Of a stretch of DNA of 64,000 bases, positions 46,255 through 59,427 are shown piece by piece. Position 1 is the stretch's first letter. Each line of letters begins with the position of its first letter. The translations under genes and the position numbers were made by a program. The notes below the pieces were generated by a model. That model saw only the letters and a list, made by a program, of their open reading frames with translations, was not told where the DNA came from and did not search any database. This DNA is from Heterobilharzia americana (taxonomy: Eukaryota; Platyhelminthes; Trematoda; Strigeidida; Schistosomatidae): NCBI GenBank assembly GCA_944470555.2, contig OX104127.1, positions 52,690,934-52,754,933 on the forward strand, in the 5' to 3' direction.

Positions 46255-46725
46255 CACTGTTTGGGCAGCGGAGTCCAATATTAGGACAAAACAGCTGTTC
46301 AGTGCTCCTAGGTTTCCAATGTTCCTCTCAGTAATGTCAGTCTATGATGAGTACCAACCTGAAGTCAGTTAACAAATCTTTTCGTGCCTTTAGACTGAAT
46401 TATTCTAGCTAGCATTAGTGACTGGCTTCGACAGGTAGTTCCACAAGTTTCAGTCAGAAGTCGTGACCATTGAGATCAACATTGTCGAACATGCGGATAG
46501 TTAGTCAACTACGGTATTGGATGGAGGTCACACTATATGGTGAATGATGTCTGAATGATTAAAGCGTTATCCATGAAAACCCTAGGTCCTGAGTTCGATC
46601 CCCATTTGGATCATGGGTGCGTATAGTTGGGGAATTCCATTCTAGGATGAAACAACCGTCCCTTGCTACCAGGTTTTTAATGGCTCTTTAATCAATATTG
46701 GTCAGTGATGAATACTACCTCATGT
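46255..46725 (+). mobile_element. Two H2 SINE fragments in tandem
   Basis: The first fragment (about 46255-46370) is a 3' half with AAAAC in place of GAAAC. The second (about 46430-46725) has a 5' region, a tRNA-like head with GAGTTCGATCCCC and a decayed hammerhead retaining GAAAC. Both are on the plus strand. Confidence 0.52.
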
Positions 46726-46878
46726 ATTTTATCTCTTAATCTCTTGTCTAGTTAATCCTCCAAAACCATTCTTCTTAAGAGTGTGATTAACATTTTAGTA
46801 ACCATGTCACAAAGAGTATACACTTTTGTCACTGCATTTTAACCAGTAAATGGCTTAGAAAACAGTAATATGTTTGGT

Positions 46879-47386
46879 GTTATTACTCGTATTATACCGT
46901 CGTTGATTGAACCAAATTGATCAGTCTCTGTTAGCACATGGGCTCCTGTGCGGATGCCTCGATATTGCCTGTCTTTTAACTATATATAATAATGATGGGC
47001 AGTGGAATCCAGAATGTGCATTTCGTCCTATTTGAGACTCGTCAGCCCATCATTACTATACATAGTTAAAAGACAGGCAGTATCAAGGCATCCTCACAGG
47101 AGCCCATATGCCAACAGAGACTGATCAATTCGGTCGAATCAACGGCGGTGTCATACAAGCAATAACACTAAACCTATACACGTCGCACAAGAAGTGACTA
47201 TCGTGGCTCGTTGGTGTAGTGGATAACTTTCTCGCATTTGAAGCCATCGCTCTCGAGTCCGAATCCCGGTGGGAACAACAGCACTCAGTGGGAGCCGGCA
47301 GGTACATCCAGCTGACGAGTCCCAAATAGGAAGAAATGCACATCCCGGATTCCGCTGCTAGCCACTCTACATCATTGCTATAAAGT
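46879..47386. mobile_element. H1 SINE complex: inverted partial copy plus tandem tail-head junction
   Basis: The minus part (46879-47047) contains a tail and a hammerhead truncated just after its core CTGACGAG. The plus part starts with an H1 tail (about 47043-47170) that runs straight into the 5' head of the next unit, then its tRNA-like region and hammerhead (about 47300-47370; CTGACGA and GAAA intact, stem II damaged). This is a tandem tail-to-head junction, expected from a multimeric transcript. Flanking ATATGTTTGGT (46868-46878) and ATACGTTTGGT (47387-47397) look like a target-site duplication with one mismatch. Confidence 0.7.
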
Positions 47387-47397
47387 ATACGTTTGGT

Positions 47398-48402
47398 TTC
47401 AAATATTTTGTGTCGTTTTTTAAATATATGGTTGAATTCACATCTCTTTTAACGATAGAAACACCGTAGATTTTATAAATTCAGTCCTAAATTTTTTGGT
47501 TCTTTGAACCTGTTAGATCCGAGGACTTTTCTGTCTTTAATCATTTTATACCATTAAAATATTCTTAAAAACTATTGTCTACTATATCACGGTTTGTTTT
47601 TTAATGTGATTAGTTTCTATTTGGTTTTGACGAATTGAAAAAATACACACTTGTAAACCTTCTTCCACATGGTGACCAATACAAGAAATTGCTAAAGTTA
47701 TTTTTTTTTAATATATGTAAGATTTTGTCGTTGACTTTTTCTAATTTATGGGGACTGTTTAGTTTACTCTTCTTAATGAGTTCGATAAATGTTGAAGTAC
47801 ATACTGAAAACGTCTGGTATGCTATCTTCCTTTTGGTAGAAATAAAACATGAAATATACACTGCCTAACTTTTTCGATAAATAGAAAGACTGATCAGAGA
47901 ACAAACTAAGAACATAAGTATTATAAATAGTAGGTAACTTAATGCTTACTTATATCAACTAGGCAATACCCTTATTCGTAATGAAAAATATTAATTGGTA
48001 TTTTCTTATGATAAGAAAATAGAGAGCATATCTTGCTAGCACTATTAACTTGAGTTTCATGCATAAAAATTGTAACGTTTTGAGCCAAACACTCTTACGG
48101 CTATTGAATCTCTCCAAAGCATATTCATACGCTGAATGGAATAAATTGTAAGCAAATTATTTTTCTGTCTTACTGCTTTTAAATCGTACAATATAAGTTA
48201 AAGATAGACTCATATTCCTGACAAATAGTATTCACTCAGAAGGTTAGATTTGTTGTCTATTGGTAAGCTATAACTAATAATTTTTAAGCCCTACCAAAGG
48301 GCAAGAAGATATTTAGATGATAGTTGTTAACTATAGTCCATATTTTTGAGGTTAATTCAGCATGAAAACAATTTCCCTTAAGATAAAAATTTATCATTGG
48401 TA
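47398..48402. other. Unassigned
   Basis: A minus-strand ORF at 47610-47861 contains SKLNSPHKLEKVNDKILHIL, which I do not recognise. The rest is AT-rich without features. Confidence 0.4.
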
Positions 48403-49276
48403 TTTTGAAGAGGAGAATACGCTGGACCGGGGAAAGGATTCTAGAAGATTTAGATTTCGTCGATGATTTGTATCTAATGTCACACAAACTTGAAGATCTA
48501 CAGGCGAAAACTAACAAGTTGGCAGAAAAAACGAGGCAGCGAAGACGGGACTTCAGGTGAATGTAGAGAAGACAGAGGTGATGAAGATACCCAACCAACA
48601 ACAACAAACACCAATCACCATGAACAGGAGAAACTTAAAGGAAGTATCCTCTTTCACCTATTTAGGCAGCACTTTTTCAACTACAGGCGGCACAGGCACA
48701 GCTGAAGACGTCAAAGCAAGGATCGGAAATACTGCAAGACAGGCGTTCATTAACGTGAAACCAGTGTGGGGATTTGCTCTCCGCTCAGCATGTGGAACAA
48801 GATCCGGATTTTTAACACCAATCCAGTCAAGTCAGTGCTTCTGTATGGCTAAGGGACTTGACACATTAAGAAAGGGATTCCCAACAAACCTTAGACAATC
48901 ATCGACAACTGCCTACACTGGCTCGTTACTGGAGCTCAGATGGCCAGAATAGTAAGAATAAGCAACAAGGAACTCGGGCTGTTGACGACCAACCAATAAC
49001 CTATCGCCGAAGAAATATGCACTTGAAGGAAGTGAAGATGGATTGGGCATGCACTGAGAAGACCATTCGGGACATCACGCGGGAGACCAGGCACTTCAGT
49101 GGAACCTGGAGGTGAGGTGAGGGTGACATGGAACAGATTGTGTGTGGAAGAAATGAGAGTCTGTGAGCCGTCGTGGTGGCAAGTTCAAAAGATTGCAGAG
49201 AAGACAGTGGAATGGAGACGTGCTACTGAAGCTCTATGTTCCACTAGTAACCCAAGGGACAAATAATAATAATATA
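48403..49276 (+). mobile_element. RTE/SR2-like retrotransposon, 3' fragment
   Basis: It begins at RRIRWTGERILEDLDFVDDL with the catalytic FVDD at 48456-48467. Next come MSHKLEDLQAKTNKL, VEKTEVMKIPNQQQQTP, YLGSTFSTTGGTGTAED and the eroded C-terminal region. It ends with the shared 3' terminus, then ACAAATAATAATAAT, a short A/T-rich repeat tail. The copy is broken by stops and frameshifts. Confidence 0.8.
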
Positions 49277-50129
49277 ATTTTGACCTTCAAAATATACGAG
49301 TTTTCTCAGAGATACTGGTCGTCAGTCAATTAAAATCTTCTAGACAAACGACTCTCATTCATGAACGACTCATTTAAACAGATGGTTTCAAACTTTCATG
49401 TATTACCTTCAGCTTGAATGATATTTCATTATTGCGGCTTTTGTGCAATGAAAATAGAAATGTTTAAGTTGAGTGAAATTGATTGTGCTTTGTATTTAGG
49501 TTGGAATGTATAATGTTAAAGCTCGGATTATGTTTCTAGACAACATCATCAGGAATAATGTTATCAAGGAATAGGCCATCAGCGTAAATGATGCTATAAC
49601 CTGTTGTGAAGAAGTGCTACGTGATACGTAGATTATTCTGATTTTCACGCCACTGAACATACGGATCTTTCTATAAGCACATCCTAACCTAAAATCTGAC
49701 CTTATATTTGTCTACGGTTTTTCTTATTAGTTTATGGATTGATTCTATGTCTCTGCACCTACTGACTGTTGACTGACCTCAACAACAGGTTTCTAGGAAT
49801 CCTCTAGTATTATTCCTATTTCCTCTATCCGAATTCACTGTACATTCAAGGGTTTGAGAATGCATTGAACACCACTGCCTAATTCTGATGAAACCCATTT
49901 ATCTATGTTTAATAACATGCATCTAGACGATAGGGATTCAATGAAACCACAGGTACACGTTATCTGTTTGGAGACAGTCGAGTACTGCTTCCTGCTAATT
50001 ACCTCCAACCACCTAATACCCGCCAAAGTACACTATGATAGTGTGTTTCATAGCTCGGTACCCACACTGCGAAATGATCGATTGAATGTGATCGGTACTC
50101 AGGACTAGTCCTTTCGTCTTTTCGTTAGG

Positions 50130-51000
50130 AATCAAACAAAAGATCCGCTGGGCTGACGACAGTTTGTTATAATTGAGAAAGACGGATCGGATAGTATTAA
50201 TAACTCAGTCACCAAAGATTTTACCCACACCAAGTTCATAATGGAGGGAAAGCTGAAAAACCAATTATCATTTTTTGATACCTAAGCCGCTTATGCAAAC
50301 TTGGACTAAAAAACACAAACTGAGTCACAGTAAACTCACCAGGAAACAAAGAATACTACTCGATGACTTTATTCAAGAAAAATGTTAACCTTTGCAACTT
50401 CATAGAAAGATGTTCATTCAACTCATCATCAATTACAATATCATCGGCGGAAATTATCAAACGCATCATCCTTCCGTATACACACAGCAGGTCAGAGATG
50501 ACAAAAATGAAACAAACTGGAGTTAGTGTAGCTCATGAACCGACAAATTACTTTCGGAGCACCTTAAGTGAGCCACAGAACGTAAAAGCTAAAACTATAA
50601 ACCAAGTTTCATCGACAAAATTATCTACAGTAACTGCGGTAAACACTACACTGAATAAAATAATCCTCTTCACCTGCATCTTTGTGAAATCAGAAAACAA
50701 TTAGAGGCCACAGCATTTCGCCGTTTCAGGGAATCTATGTGGATGAATACAGAAATGGACCGAAATTTGAATAAGCAGTCATTAAATAGAGAGAAAAAAA
50801 TACCAGAAGATTCTTAGAAACTAGGCATCCAGGCCAGTGAACAATCAACGGGTGTAGAAGCGTAGACTCAGTCCACAAAGTTATCAGAAAAACCACAGAC
50901 AAATACAAAGGTAACATGTTAGATAGAGGAAATATCTATAGGAAGATCTGCATATTCAGTGACGCAACAATCATAATAATCTACATATCACGTACCACTT
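50130..51000 (+). mobile_element. Degenerate P1-type Penelope-like element
   Basis: Pieces of one PLE in order but in different frames: RT motif KIRWADDSL (ADD at 50152-50160), a KFIMEGKLKNQLSFFDT block, GVSVAHEPTNYFRSTLSEPQ, and an eroded KLGIQASEQS block standing where FLEAWHSGQS occurs in P1. The catalytic Glu and the H/Y-I-G motif are not recognisable. This is an old, inactive copy. Confidence 0.65.
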
Positions 51001-52855
51001 CTTCAGAGCAGGTTACTGCATCATGATGGTGCTGCTGTCCAAAAGAAATAATGTAATTTTCATGGATAAACTATTCAGCTTAGAAAAAGTAACACAATCA
51101 AGATCATTTACATGAATTACAATTAATCGATATCAGTTTGTATACCACTCCAAGATGTCTAATGTGTGTTCATTCTTACAAAATAAAGCCAAAACATATT
51201 TTTGAGGTTGGAAGAAGTTAGAAGGTGTAGTATACACCTCCTTGAATCTTTCCTTCATTTAATTCGCCAATTCATATTATAACAAAGGTAGCCTTGAATA
51301 CAAAGTACCAACCACCTTAAATTCAATGGAATTTAATGCATTAATGCATTAATAAACAATTTACCTAAATCTCATTTTGGAGCTTCCTTTAGCAACCATA
51401 AGGGAATGAAATTATTTTGGATTTCCTATGACAGATTCCCTCCTAATTGTTAATATTTGGCAAAATAAGCTTGACTTATGTGATGTTGCTTGTATTGAAC
51501 TGAACTGATCAATCTTAATTGGGATATGGGCTCTTAAACAGATGCCTATAGCTTGACTTGTAGTTATTCTAACCTATATATATTTATCTCTATACTTCAG
51601 TGTAACACTTTTGATTCCTAAGCAAACTATGATAGCAACAAAATTGAATAATTAGGGCAAAAAATAACTGACCAGTGAGTGACATTGGCCTATCATACAC
51701 TCACTGCCAGATGAATGCAAATAACTATCGGTTTTAACCTATATGATGTTTCATATTTTGCCTGTAAATATGTACTATTATACTGAATGAAATGATGACT
51801 TCAAAGAGTGATTTGTAGATCAAGATGAGAATAAAAACTGTTTGATCTTCTTAAACCTTTTAAATTTGTACTCAAATGTTTTATCAGTATTCATTTACTC
51901 ATTAAACCTACACAGAATGATTCAAAGTAAACATATGAGCAGTTGTAACTATCAGTAAGCATTTTCATACATCCCTTCCGCCTTGAATACCATTTCCGCA
52001 GTTGGAACATATTCGATTTATACAACAAAAAGTAGATAAGTCAGTCAGTGCTAATGTCATAGTGTCCCTGGATTAATCAGACTTTTGATCAAATCAGACA
52101 GAGCAGTTTGATTGTCACAAATGTAAAGTAAATTAGAAAAGAACCTTTTCGGTTTACCTAACGTCACTTTTGCTACCTTGATGCCATTTTTGGTATTTTC
52201 TGCCGATTTTGCTAACGATGAAATGAAATAAACTTATTATCTGTATGAGTATTTTTATCTGTAGATATTTCATAGTAATAGAAACAATCTCTTTAGTCCA
52301 AACAACATGTGTGATACATTTTGTAATTTTCGGCAGATAATATTCCAATAAATAGGCTCTATGTACAATATTTTTAAACGAAATAATTACTGCATCTGCA
52401 TAGGCGTAGTAATAATGTTATTGAAAGGAGTGATATGATACGAGTTGCTGGTGTCACATTAGCGTACAGTCTGGACTCTGGAATGAATGTAATTATAGTG
52501 GTGGTAGTTCAGTCATTCAGTACAAAAATCTTTGATCCGATGAAAGTATGTAAGGAATGGTATTGAGCTTTATTTTTGGACATATATAAGTACATTTTGA
52601 TTTGGTCTACATTGTACATTTGCAAGGCGTATTTAAAAGATTTATTCAACCGGAAAGGGAGGAAGTGAATGAAATGTGTTCTGTGTGAAAAGCTTTTGGT
52701 ATTACAAGGTTTATTCATGTCACCGATATTCATGCATAAGTTTCAATCTCTTTATGGTTAAAAATGCTTCAAGACATTTTTGGCATGATCTGTATTGATT
52801 ACCAATGTACTAGAAGTCATTAGGTAACAAAAAAATACATATAAAATACATGCAT
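51001..52855. other. Unassigned
   Basis: AT-rich. A faint H1 tail remnant (ACTGAACTGATCAATCTTAA) lies at about 51498-51610. No gene. Confidence 0.45.
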
Positions 52856-54781
52856 CATACAGAAGAGATAATTCAGCGAAAGAAAACATCCTTCCTCGAC
52901 AATATCATTTTCTAAAGCTATACAATCGTATTTGTATGTATCATAAACATATAACAGTCTATTATAAACAATGGGATATAATTACATCACTAACCAAGTG
53001 CTACGAGAAACAGAATCAAGAATGCGAAGTAGTTGCGTAATAATCTGAGACAGTAGAAATATGGAGGAAGGTGAGGAGTTTGACAAGGTGAAAATTGTTG
53101 TTAAATGAGAAACGCAAATATTGAGTGTCCACTTGATGGATGGATAGGTGTAAAGAAGGTGAAGAATGAGACAAGGGTCATAATGAAGGTGATAGTAGTA
53201 GGCGAATGATTTCTCTGGACGTGTTCTCGCTCTTAACCAATGTCCCACTCACGGAAACTATCTGCTTTCTATGTGAGTTCATTGAAGATAATAATTTGCA
53301 ACTGGGTATCCTTGAGCATTATTCAAAGGAATCGCTTTTAAGATGTACTTTCAATGTGCAGTTCAAGTTCAACAATGATCTATATAGGCAAAAAGATGGG
53401 GTTACTATGGGGTCGCCACTTGGACTGTTGCTGGCTGATTGCTTTATGGCGAAGCTAGAGAATAGTGTGCTGCATTCATCAATTGATAGTTTCTACTTAT
53501 ATTAAAGAAAAATGGATGACACATTTATCATAATCGATGAAAATACAGATATTGAGACTGTAGTTAAAACGTTCAGTGATTGCCACCCATCGATCAGCTT
53601 CACATCAGAATTTGAAGAGAACTCGGAATTCCATTTTCTCAATGTTTTGTTGAAACGGAGACCAGACAGTTCTCTTCAGCGACCAATTTATAGGAAGCCT
53701 ACTTGGAACGGACAATATTTGAATTTCCACAGCTGGATGCCTCTCAGCAGAAAAAGGAATCTAATCTATTCTTTGTACTCAAGAATCAAAAGAATCTGCA
53801 AGAGTGATGCTATTGACGAAGAATTAGATAAACTACGGAAGGTCCTCATGCAAAATGGATATCCATCCAGATTTACTGATATCTCTTCTCTATGACTCAG
53901 TTCCTAAGAAGACCTTGTTTATGAACGTTGTTTTCATAGGCGATACGGCAGCAGAGATCCTGAAGAATCGGCTGTCCAAATCACTGAAGAAGACAGCCTT
54001 CTCTACAAAACTTCAGATCAGCTTCTCCAGTCAACAACTTATTCCGGAGTGCGTTAAGGACAAGTTACCACTTTCGGACTACAAATTTACTTGCTCCTCT
54101 GGAGCTAGTTATATAGGCCGCACGAAGCACACGCTTTCCAAACGTATCTCCGAGAACTATCCTGAATAATTGTCTAAGGAAGAATGTAAATCAATTAACA
54201 GTTCAATTCATGAACATTTGGTCAACTCTTGACATAAACCTAAACCACAATCTTCCTTCAATATCATTTATCGTGTCAGATGGAATAGTTCAAAAGGAGT
54301 ACACCTTCGACAGTTGTGCACAATGGAGGCACTGGCAATTCATCAATTCAAGACTGATCTCTGAGTGCAAAACAAGTATGTTCAATCTCTCATCTTACCA
54401 TCGTCTTAACACTCATTTTTTTCAATTTCATTATAATTAATTACTTCATTATGACCCCTGTCTCATTCTTCACCTTCTTTACACCTATCCATCCATCAAG
54501 TGGACACTCAATATTTGCCTTTCTCATCTAACAACAATTTTCACCTTGTCAAACTCCTCACCTTCCTCCATATTTCTACTGTCTCAGATTATTGCGCAAT
54601 TACTTCGCATTCTTGATTCTGTTTCTCGTAGCACTTGGTTAGTGATGTAATTATACCCTGCTGTTTTATAATAGACTGTTATATGTTTATGATACATACA
54701 AATACGATTGTATAGCTTTAGGAAATGATACTGTCGAGTAAGGATGTTTTCTTCGCTGAATTATCTCTTCCCTAGAACTCA
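52856..54781 (+). mobile_element. Penelope-like element P2, longest copy, with inverted 3' tail at its 5' end
   Basis: From left to right: an inverted copy of the P2 tail (about 52865-53190), then a plus-strand RT in three pieces, then the GIY-YIG region and the plus-strand tail (about 54452-54778). The RT shows SLDVFSLLTNVPL, DGVTMGSPLGLLLADCFM, a stop codon just before MDDTFI (53512-53529), FHFLNVLLKRR and IYRKPTWNGQYLNFHSW. The endonuclease has ASYIGRTKHTLSKRISENYP, then a stop, then TMEALAIHQFKTDL and VQNKYVQSLILPS. Stops and frameshifts make it non-functional. ACATGCAT at 52848-52855 and 54782-54789 may be a target-site duplication. Confidence 0.85.
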
Positions 54782-55109
54782 ACATGCATAGTGACTGAGT
54801 CAACTACCAATATGGACGTAGACTTTGCAAATCATGGCGCTTTGATGCAAAAATTGCAATCCTGTTATATACTACACTGCTTCATAAGCGAACAGGGAAT
54901 CTTTTGGTAAACATATACAAAGAGAAGTATACAGTCATTTTTATTTTACACATTTGCGTAGGATGCCACAAAGAATGATCACATAGCTTTAAAGTATACC
55001 GCTGACATATAGTTAACGGTAAATTATTTGTATTTTCTGAGACCTTTTTTAAAAATAGTTACGATAATGATTGAACTGATAACTGAATTACATTCAATGG
55101 CTGAATAGT

Positions 55110-55260
55110 AACACGTCCACCACAAGATGGGAAGTTGATGGGTGCGCACCGTTGAAGATTTTCAAACTGGGAAGAAACTGATGTTCATAGCTCTTAGATT
55201 TTCAGTGGTATTCCAACCGGTGTCAGTCTGCGATGAATATCATTTTGAAATCAATGAATC
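55110..55260 (+). repeat. H2 SINE fragment
   Basis: Only the end of the head and the tail survive (GGTGCGCACCGTTGAAGATT and CCGGTGTCAGTCTGCGATGA). The hammerhead core is absent. Confidence 0.45.
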
Positions 55261-58200
55261 TTCAAAAATCTATTAACTAAATTAAGGGATTTTTCTCATT
55301 CCTTTTTTTAACACTAGGAATATCATGTCACTCTAAGACGGAAGAGAAACTTCAAAGCGTAGATTTAGCCATCTGAAAAGAGTAGTGAAATAAGCACTTT
55401 TGTTCAACGATTGCCAAGGCCTTATGAGTAATACTTTTGATAAACATATAGATAACACTTTGATCATGAAGTGTTATTTGAACGGCAAACCATTATATTA
55501 AGTTAGCATTAGTGATGTCTGTATCCCTTATATTCCATATTTACAGTTTGGGTATATTTAACCTATTTCACTTCGCGCTACTTTTCGCACGTATGAGTCA
55601 TACTTCGTATGACCCAACAGCCTTCTGATTGACTCCTGCCTCCCTAAGTGAATCAATTATTCCCTGCCTTTCGAGGTTACTGTAAATTCCATAAATAAGG
55701 TCTGTTTCCACTGATAAAAGTTATAAGGTTGACATACTATAAACTCGTTTCCAGTCTTTCGATTTCTCTTTGCGAATCACTCTGGTTGAACCATCTCAAC
55801 TTTTGACTGTAAGTCGTTAAGTACTGTTATTCGTTTTCACAACTCCGCATCATAACAAGGCATTTTACCTTCTACCATAAAACCGTATGAAAATTATGCA
55901 ACTCAAAGATGTACACGTATCCAATGAGACATATCTTTTGAGATGCATCGTACTCCACAGCTTTACAATCGGAGTATTTTTTAATAGTTTGTAGTTATCG
56001 AAATAGCGAACGAATGGAAACTACTTAATAAATATAAAAATACTTGACAACGTGAGAAAGTGAGAACTGAAACCATAAAGTCATGTAGTCGTAACAAAGT
56101 AGGCAGATTATCCTGAAAGACTTATGACTGAGCTAAACTGAAATTTTTTACATATTAACAACATAAATGTTAAAAGATTAGCTAAGCTTAAGAATCAAAA
56201 AGGTTTAGGAATTAGGGAGTAAATAAGGACAGTGAATGGAGAAGTTACTTCTGGACATACGACTCCCGTTTCTACTGTTGCATTGCCAGACCTTCAGCAA
56301 TCCAAAGCAAGCATCTCTTCCTGCTTTTCGGAAGATTAGGCTGTACTTCACAGACCAGTGTATATGAAGTTTTCGGATTGTGTGTCAACTGTCAGACAAA
56401 TGTCTTAATATCAAGTTTTTTATTGGTCTACATTAACATTTACCGAGTCGTGCTAGAAGGTGTTGTTGCTGACTTCGTACAGTTTTCCTCTGTTTACTTT
56501 CCATACACCCAGTACATTCAGGTAGCTAGCATTGGTAGTTTGCTTTTTTGGAACTTTCTTACTGTTGAGAAACCAGTGTCAGTGATTTTCAGAGTGAATA
56601 CACGGAAGGTTCTTTTGATAGCCTTCGTTTGGCTGAGTTACAAATATCTAATCGCCTTGCACATCCACTTTGTTAGGACTTCTTTACTGCTTGATTTCAA
56701 CCCACATTTATACACGTTGTCAAACGCTTTCAAATTTTTTACAATATTTCCGGAAACAGTTTGTTTATTTATTTCTCTGCTTAATCCCAAAAGCAGTTTT
56801 TGACATCGATTTCACCTTCGATCAGTAATCAACTTGAGATCCTTCTGTTCATTTTTGACGAGCTTGTATTGACCAACTAGCCATTGGTAGACATATATAT
56901 AAATGTATTTTGTTATAACTATGATTAAGATGCACAACTTTTGAAAATGATTCATGGAAAAGAAAATTTTCTTAGCTGATTTGTCTTTTATTTATTTTTA
57001 TGGTCACAAACTACTTACAACTACTCATTAACAAATATTGACACTTTTATGCATACCTTGGATATTCGAATGTGATTGTATAGCTGCAAAGTACAACAAT
57101 AATGAAAACAAATCCTATTCAGTAACTCCATACAAGCTCATACACTAGGCAGTAATCCTCATGTGTTATCGAAGGACAAATGATGATTTCTGGCCTCTCA
57201 AACCTCATTAGGGAGATTGGGGAAGAAAGGGACCTCTGACACATCAGTTGAAAGTCCAGTGCCTAGACAGATGACCCAGAGCCATAAAATTACTTTTCTG
57301 CATTCATGGAAAACAACTGACCCCAGTGTCTCACTTTTAGATTAAATGTAGTCGTCGGAGATCCGCAAACATTGTCGTGTCTTATAACAATTATTCCTTT
57401 CCGTTCTTCTCGAGTCTTGAAGATGAATGAATTAACTGAGAATACTTGGACAATGATAGTAATAAGTAGCAGTGATAGATAGGAGGGCACAGTAGAATGT
57501 AGAATAGGCTTCGGCCATTTCTAGATTCGTCAGATGTATGCCCCTAGATCTTAATGAGCATTAGTGATCTCTTCGAAACTCTAGCCCATAGGTAATTTAG
57601 GTCTGATAGTAATGACTGATCAGTTTGGTTCAATCTTTGGCGAGAAATTACAAGTCACGACGTGAATACCAATAATTACATCAAGACACTAATCATTGCT
57701 GAAATTAGTGGGAAGTTGGTCAAAAGGCTCATTTATCACCACATTGGTAACACTACTTACGCCAATCAATGCGTACAGACTTGAATCTGTCACAGCGGAA
57801 GACTGTTAGACCTATAGCTCATCAACACTGGAAGCTGCACAGTTGCAATTCAATGGATCTTAACTAGTCAGTAATTACATCATGGAAATAAGATATTCGT
57901 TTTTTCTCCTAAGAAAATAGTCAAGGCTTTAAAATTCATGATAGTCTTTAAAAAATATCATATGAGTCTTTGATATCCTTTTATGAAGAATAATTTGGTC
58001 GGATTACTCAACTGAGAAGTATAATCCATGAAGTTTTTCCAAGACAGAAAGGTTGCAAATACTACATAGTTGTGCTGAAAGCAAAGTGTTTATTCATCAG
58101 TCAATCGTAAATAAAATTATCTTACATCACTTTCATAATTCGAGCTCATAGTAGGCGAAACCCAATAGACATACTAACTTAGAAATAAATCATTGGTACA

Positions 58201-59427
58201 CACGATACCCTGGGGGACAAATAAGGAATGGATCCCAATAATTTTCCTGTGACTGCATTCAGATCATGAGAATTCAGTCATCACATCTTCAGTTAAGTCT
58301 ATGGGGGCACAGGTCCGAATGAAAATGTTTTTCTAAGGGCTCTACATCAGTACTCCTGATGAATACGTGAACCCAGGGGGACTAGAATTCAACCATTCGT
58401 TTCCCATAGGACAAATAATTTTCTCTTTGATAAAGCTTGATCTCAGTGAAACATTTAAAAAAGAGTTATGTTAGATTTTTGTTATTTGATGACAAAAACC
58501 ACAAAATAATTTTTTTTTTATCGGATATCTAAAAATATACTGATTTCTGATGCTATGCAATAATGAAAAAATTATACCATTTTCCTTTCAGCTTGCATAC
58601 TTCACATTTAAGAACTAGTATAAAAAACTAAACAAGACCCTGTTATAGAATAACTTTAATACTAATTTGCATGAGCAGAAGTTTAATTTACGGTATTTTT
58701 TATGAATAACCTATGACAGAAATGATAAGTGATCCACTGAAGTCTAATAAATGTTGCATCTTATTCTTAGAAGTTTCTAGTATCCTTTAATTAAAAGAAG
58801 CAGTATATATCTGTTTGACACAAAACTACACAAAAAAAACCATTTTGCAAACTGTTGCACTTCTATATATTGATTATGAACTGTATCCTTAACATTAAAT
58901 GCCACATCACCGAATATCTAAAGGCATGTATATATCACATTCAAATGCTATACTGCCACATATGACTGTGCTATTGTCTAAAATTATGTAACGTATTTTA
59001 AAAAAACACTTTTCGTAAGTATAACTCATATTGAATGAAATAAATTATACATTTAGATATTGTTCATAGAAGCCTTGAGAATCAGATACACTTTTTAAAT
59101 GTTTAGCAAGAAAAGTTGAACATAAACAGGTAATGGTTTACTGAACGAAGTACATGAGGAAATCTATTAACGCTATTAGTAACTAATATTTCCGACTAAA
59201 TAAGTGCAAAACACTACAGTGACACTAACTTATAACTTTCAACAGAGGTATTTGATCAACAAAATGGTAAGTTAGTAGATTGAATGTAAAGTTTGTGAAT
59301 TGTTGACTGAATCACCTTCATCGAGTTTGAAATGAACAGTTCTAGGGTTTTAAGCAAACTCAAAGCGAAATTCCGTGTAGAATGTTGAAATATGAGATTT
59401 ATACAAATAAAAAACAGGGATAGATAG
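55261..59427. other. Unassigned 4.2 kb stretch
   Basis: A 141-codon plus-strand ORF at 56378-56803 is rich in hydrophobic residues but has no recognisable family and sits in AT-rich DNA, so I do not call it a gene. A minus-strand ORF at 57290-57490 has a hydrophobic start but fails other tests. No neurexin exon found. Confidence 0.4.

Noticed and set aside
47220..47285. Possible tRNA gene on the plus strand
   Set aside because: It is the tRNA-like head of an H1 SINE followed by a hammerhead; box B is imperfect and the acceptor arm is missing.
56378..56803. 141-codon ORF with several hydrophobic stretches, possible membrane protein
   Set aside because: AT-rich DNA readily gives Phe/Leu/Ile-rich ORFs; no family motif, splice signal or neighbouring exon supports it.
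57290..57490. Minus-strand ORF starting with a hydrophobic stretch (PSYLSLLLITIIVQVFSV), a possible neurexin signal-peptide exon
   Set aside because: It begins at GTG, no clear donor gives the single extra base needed to join the exon at 44674, and the rest has no laminin-G features.
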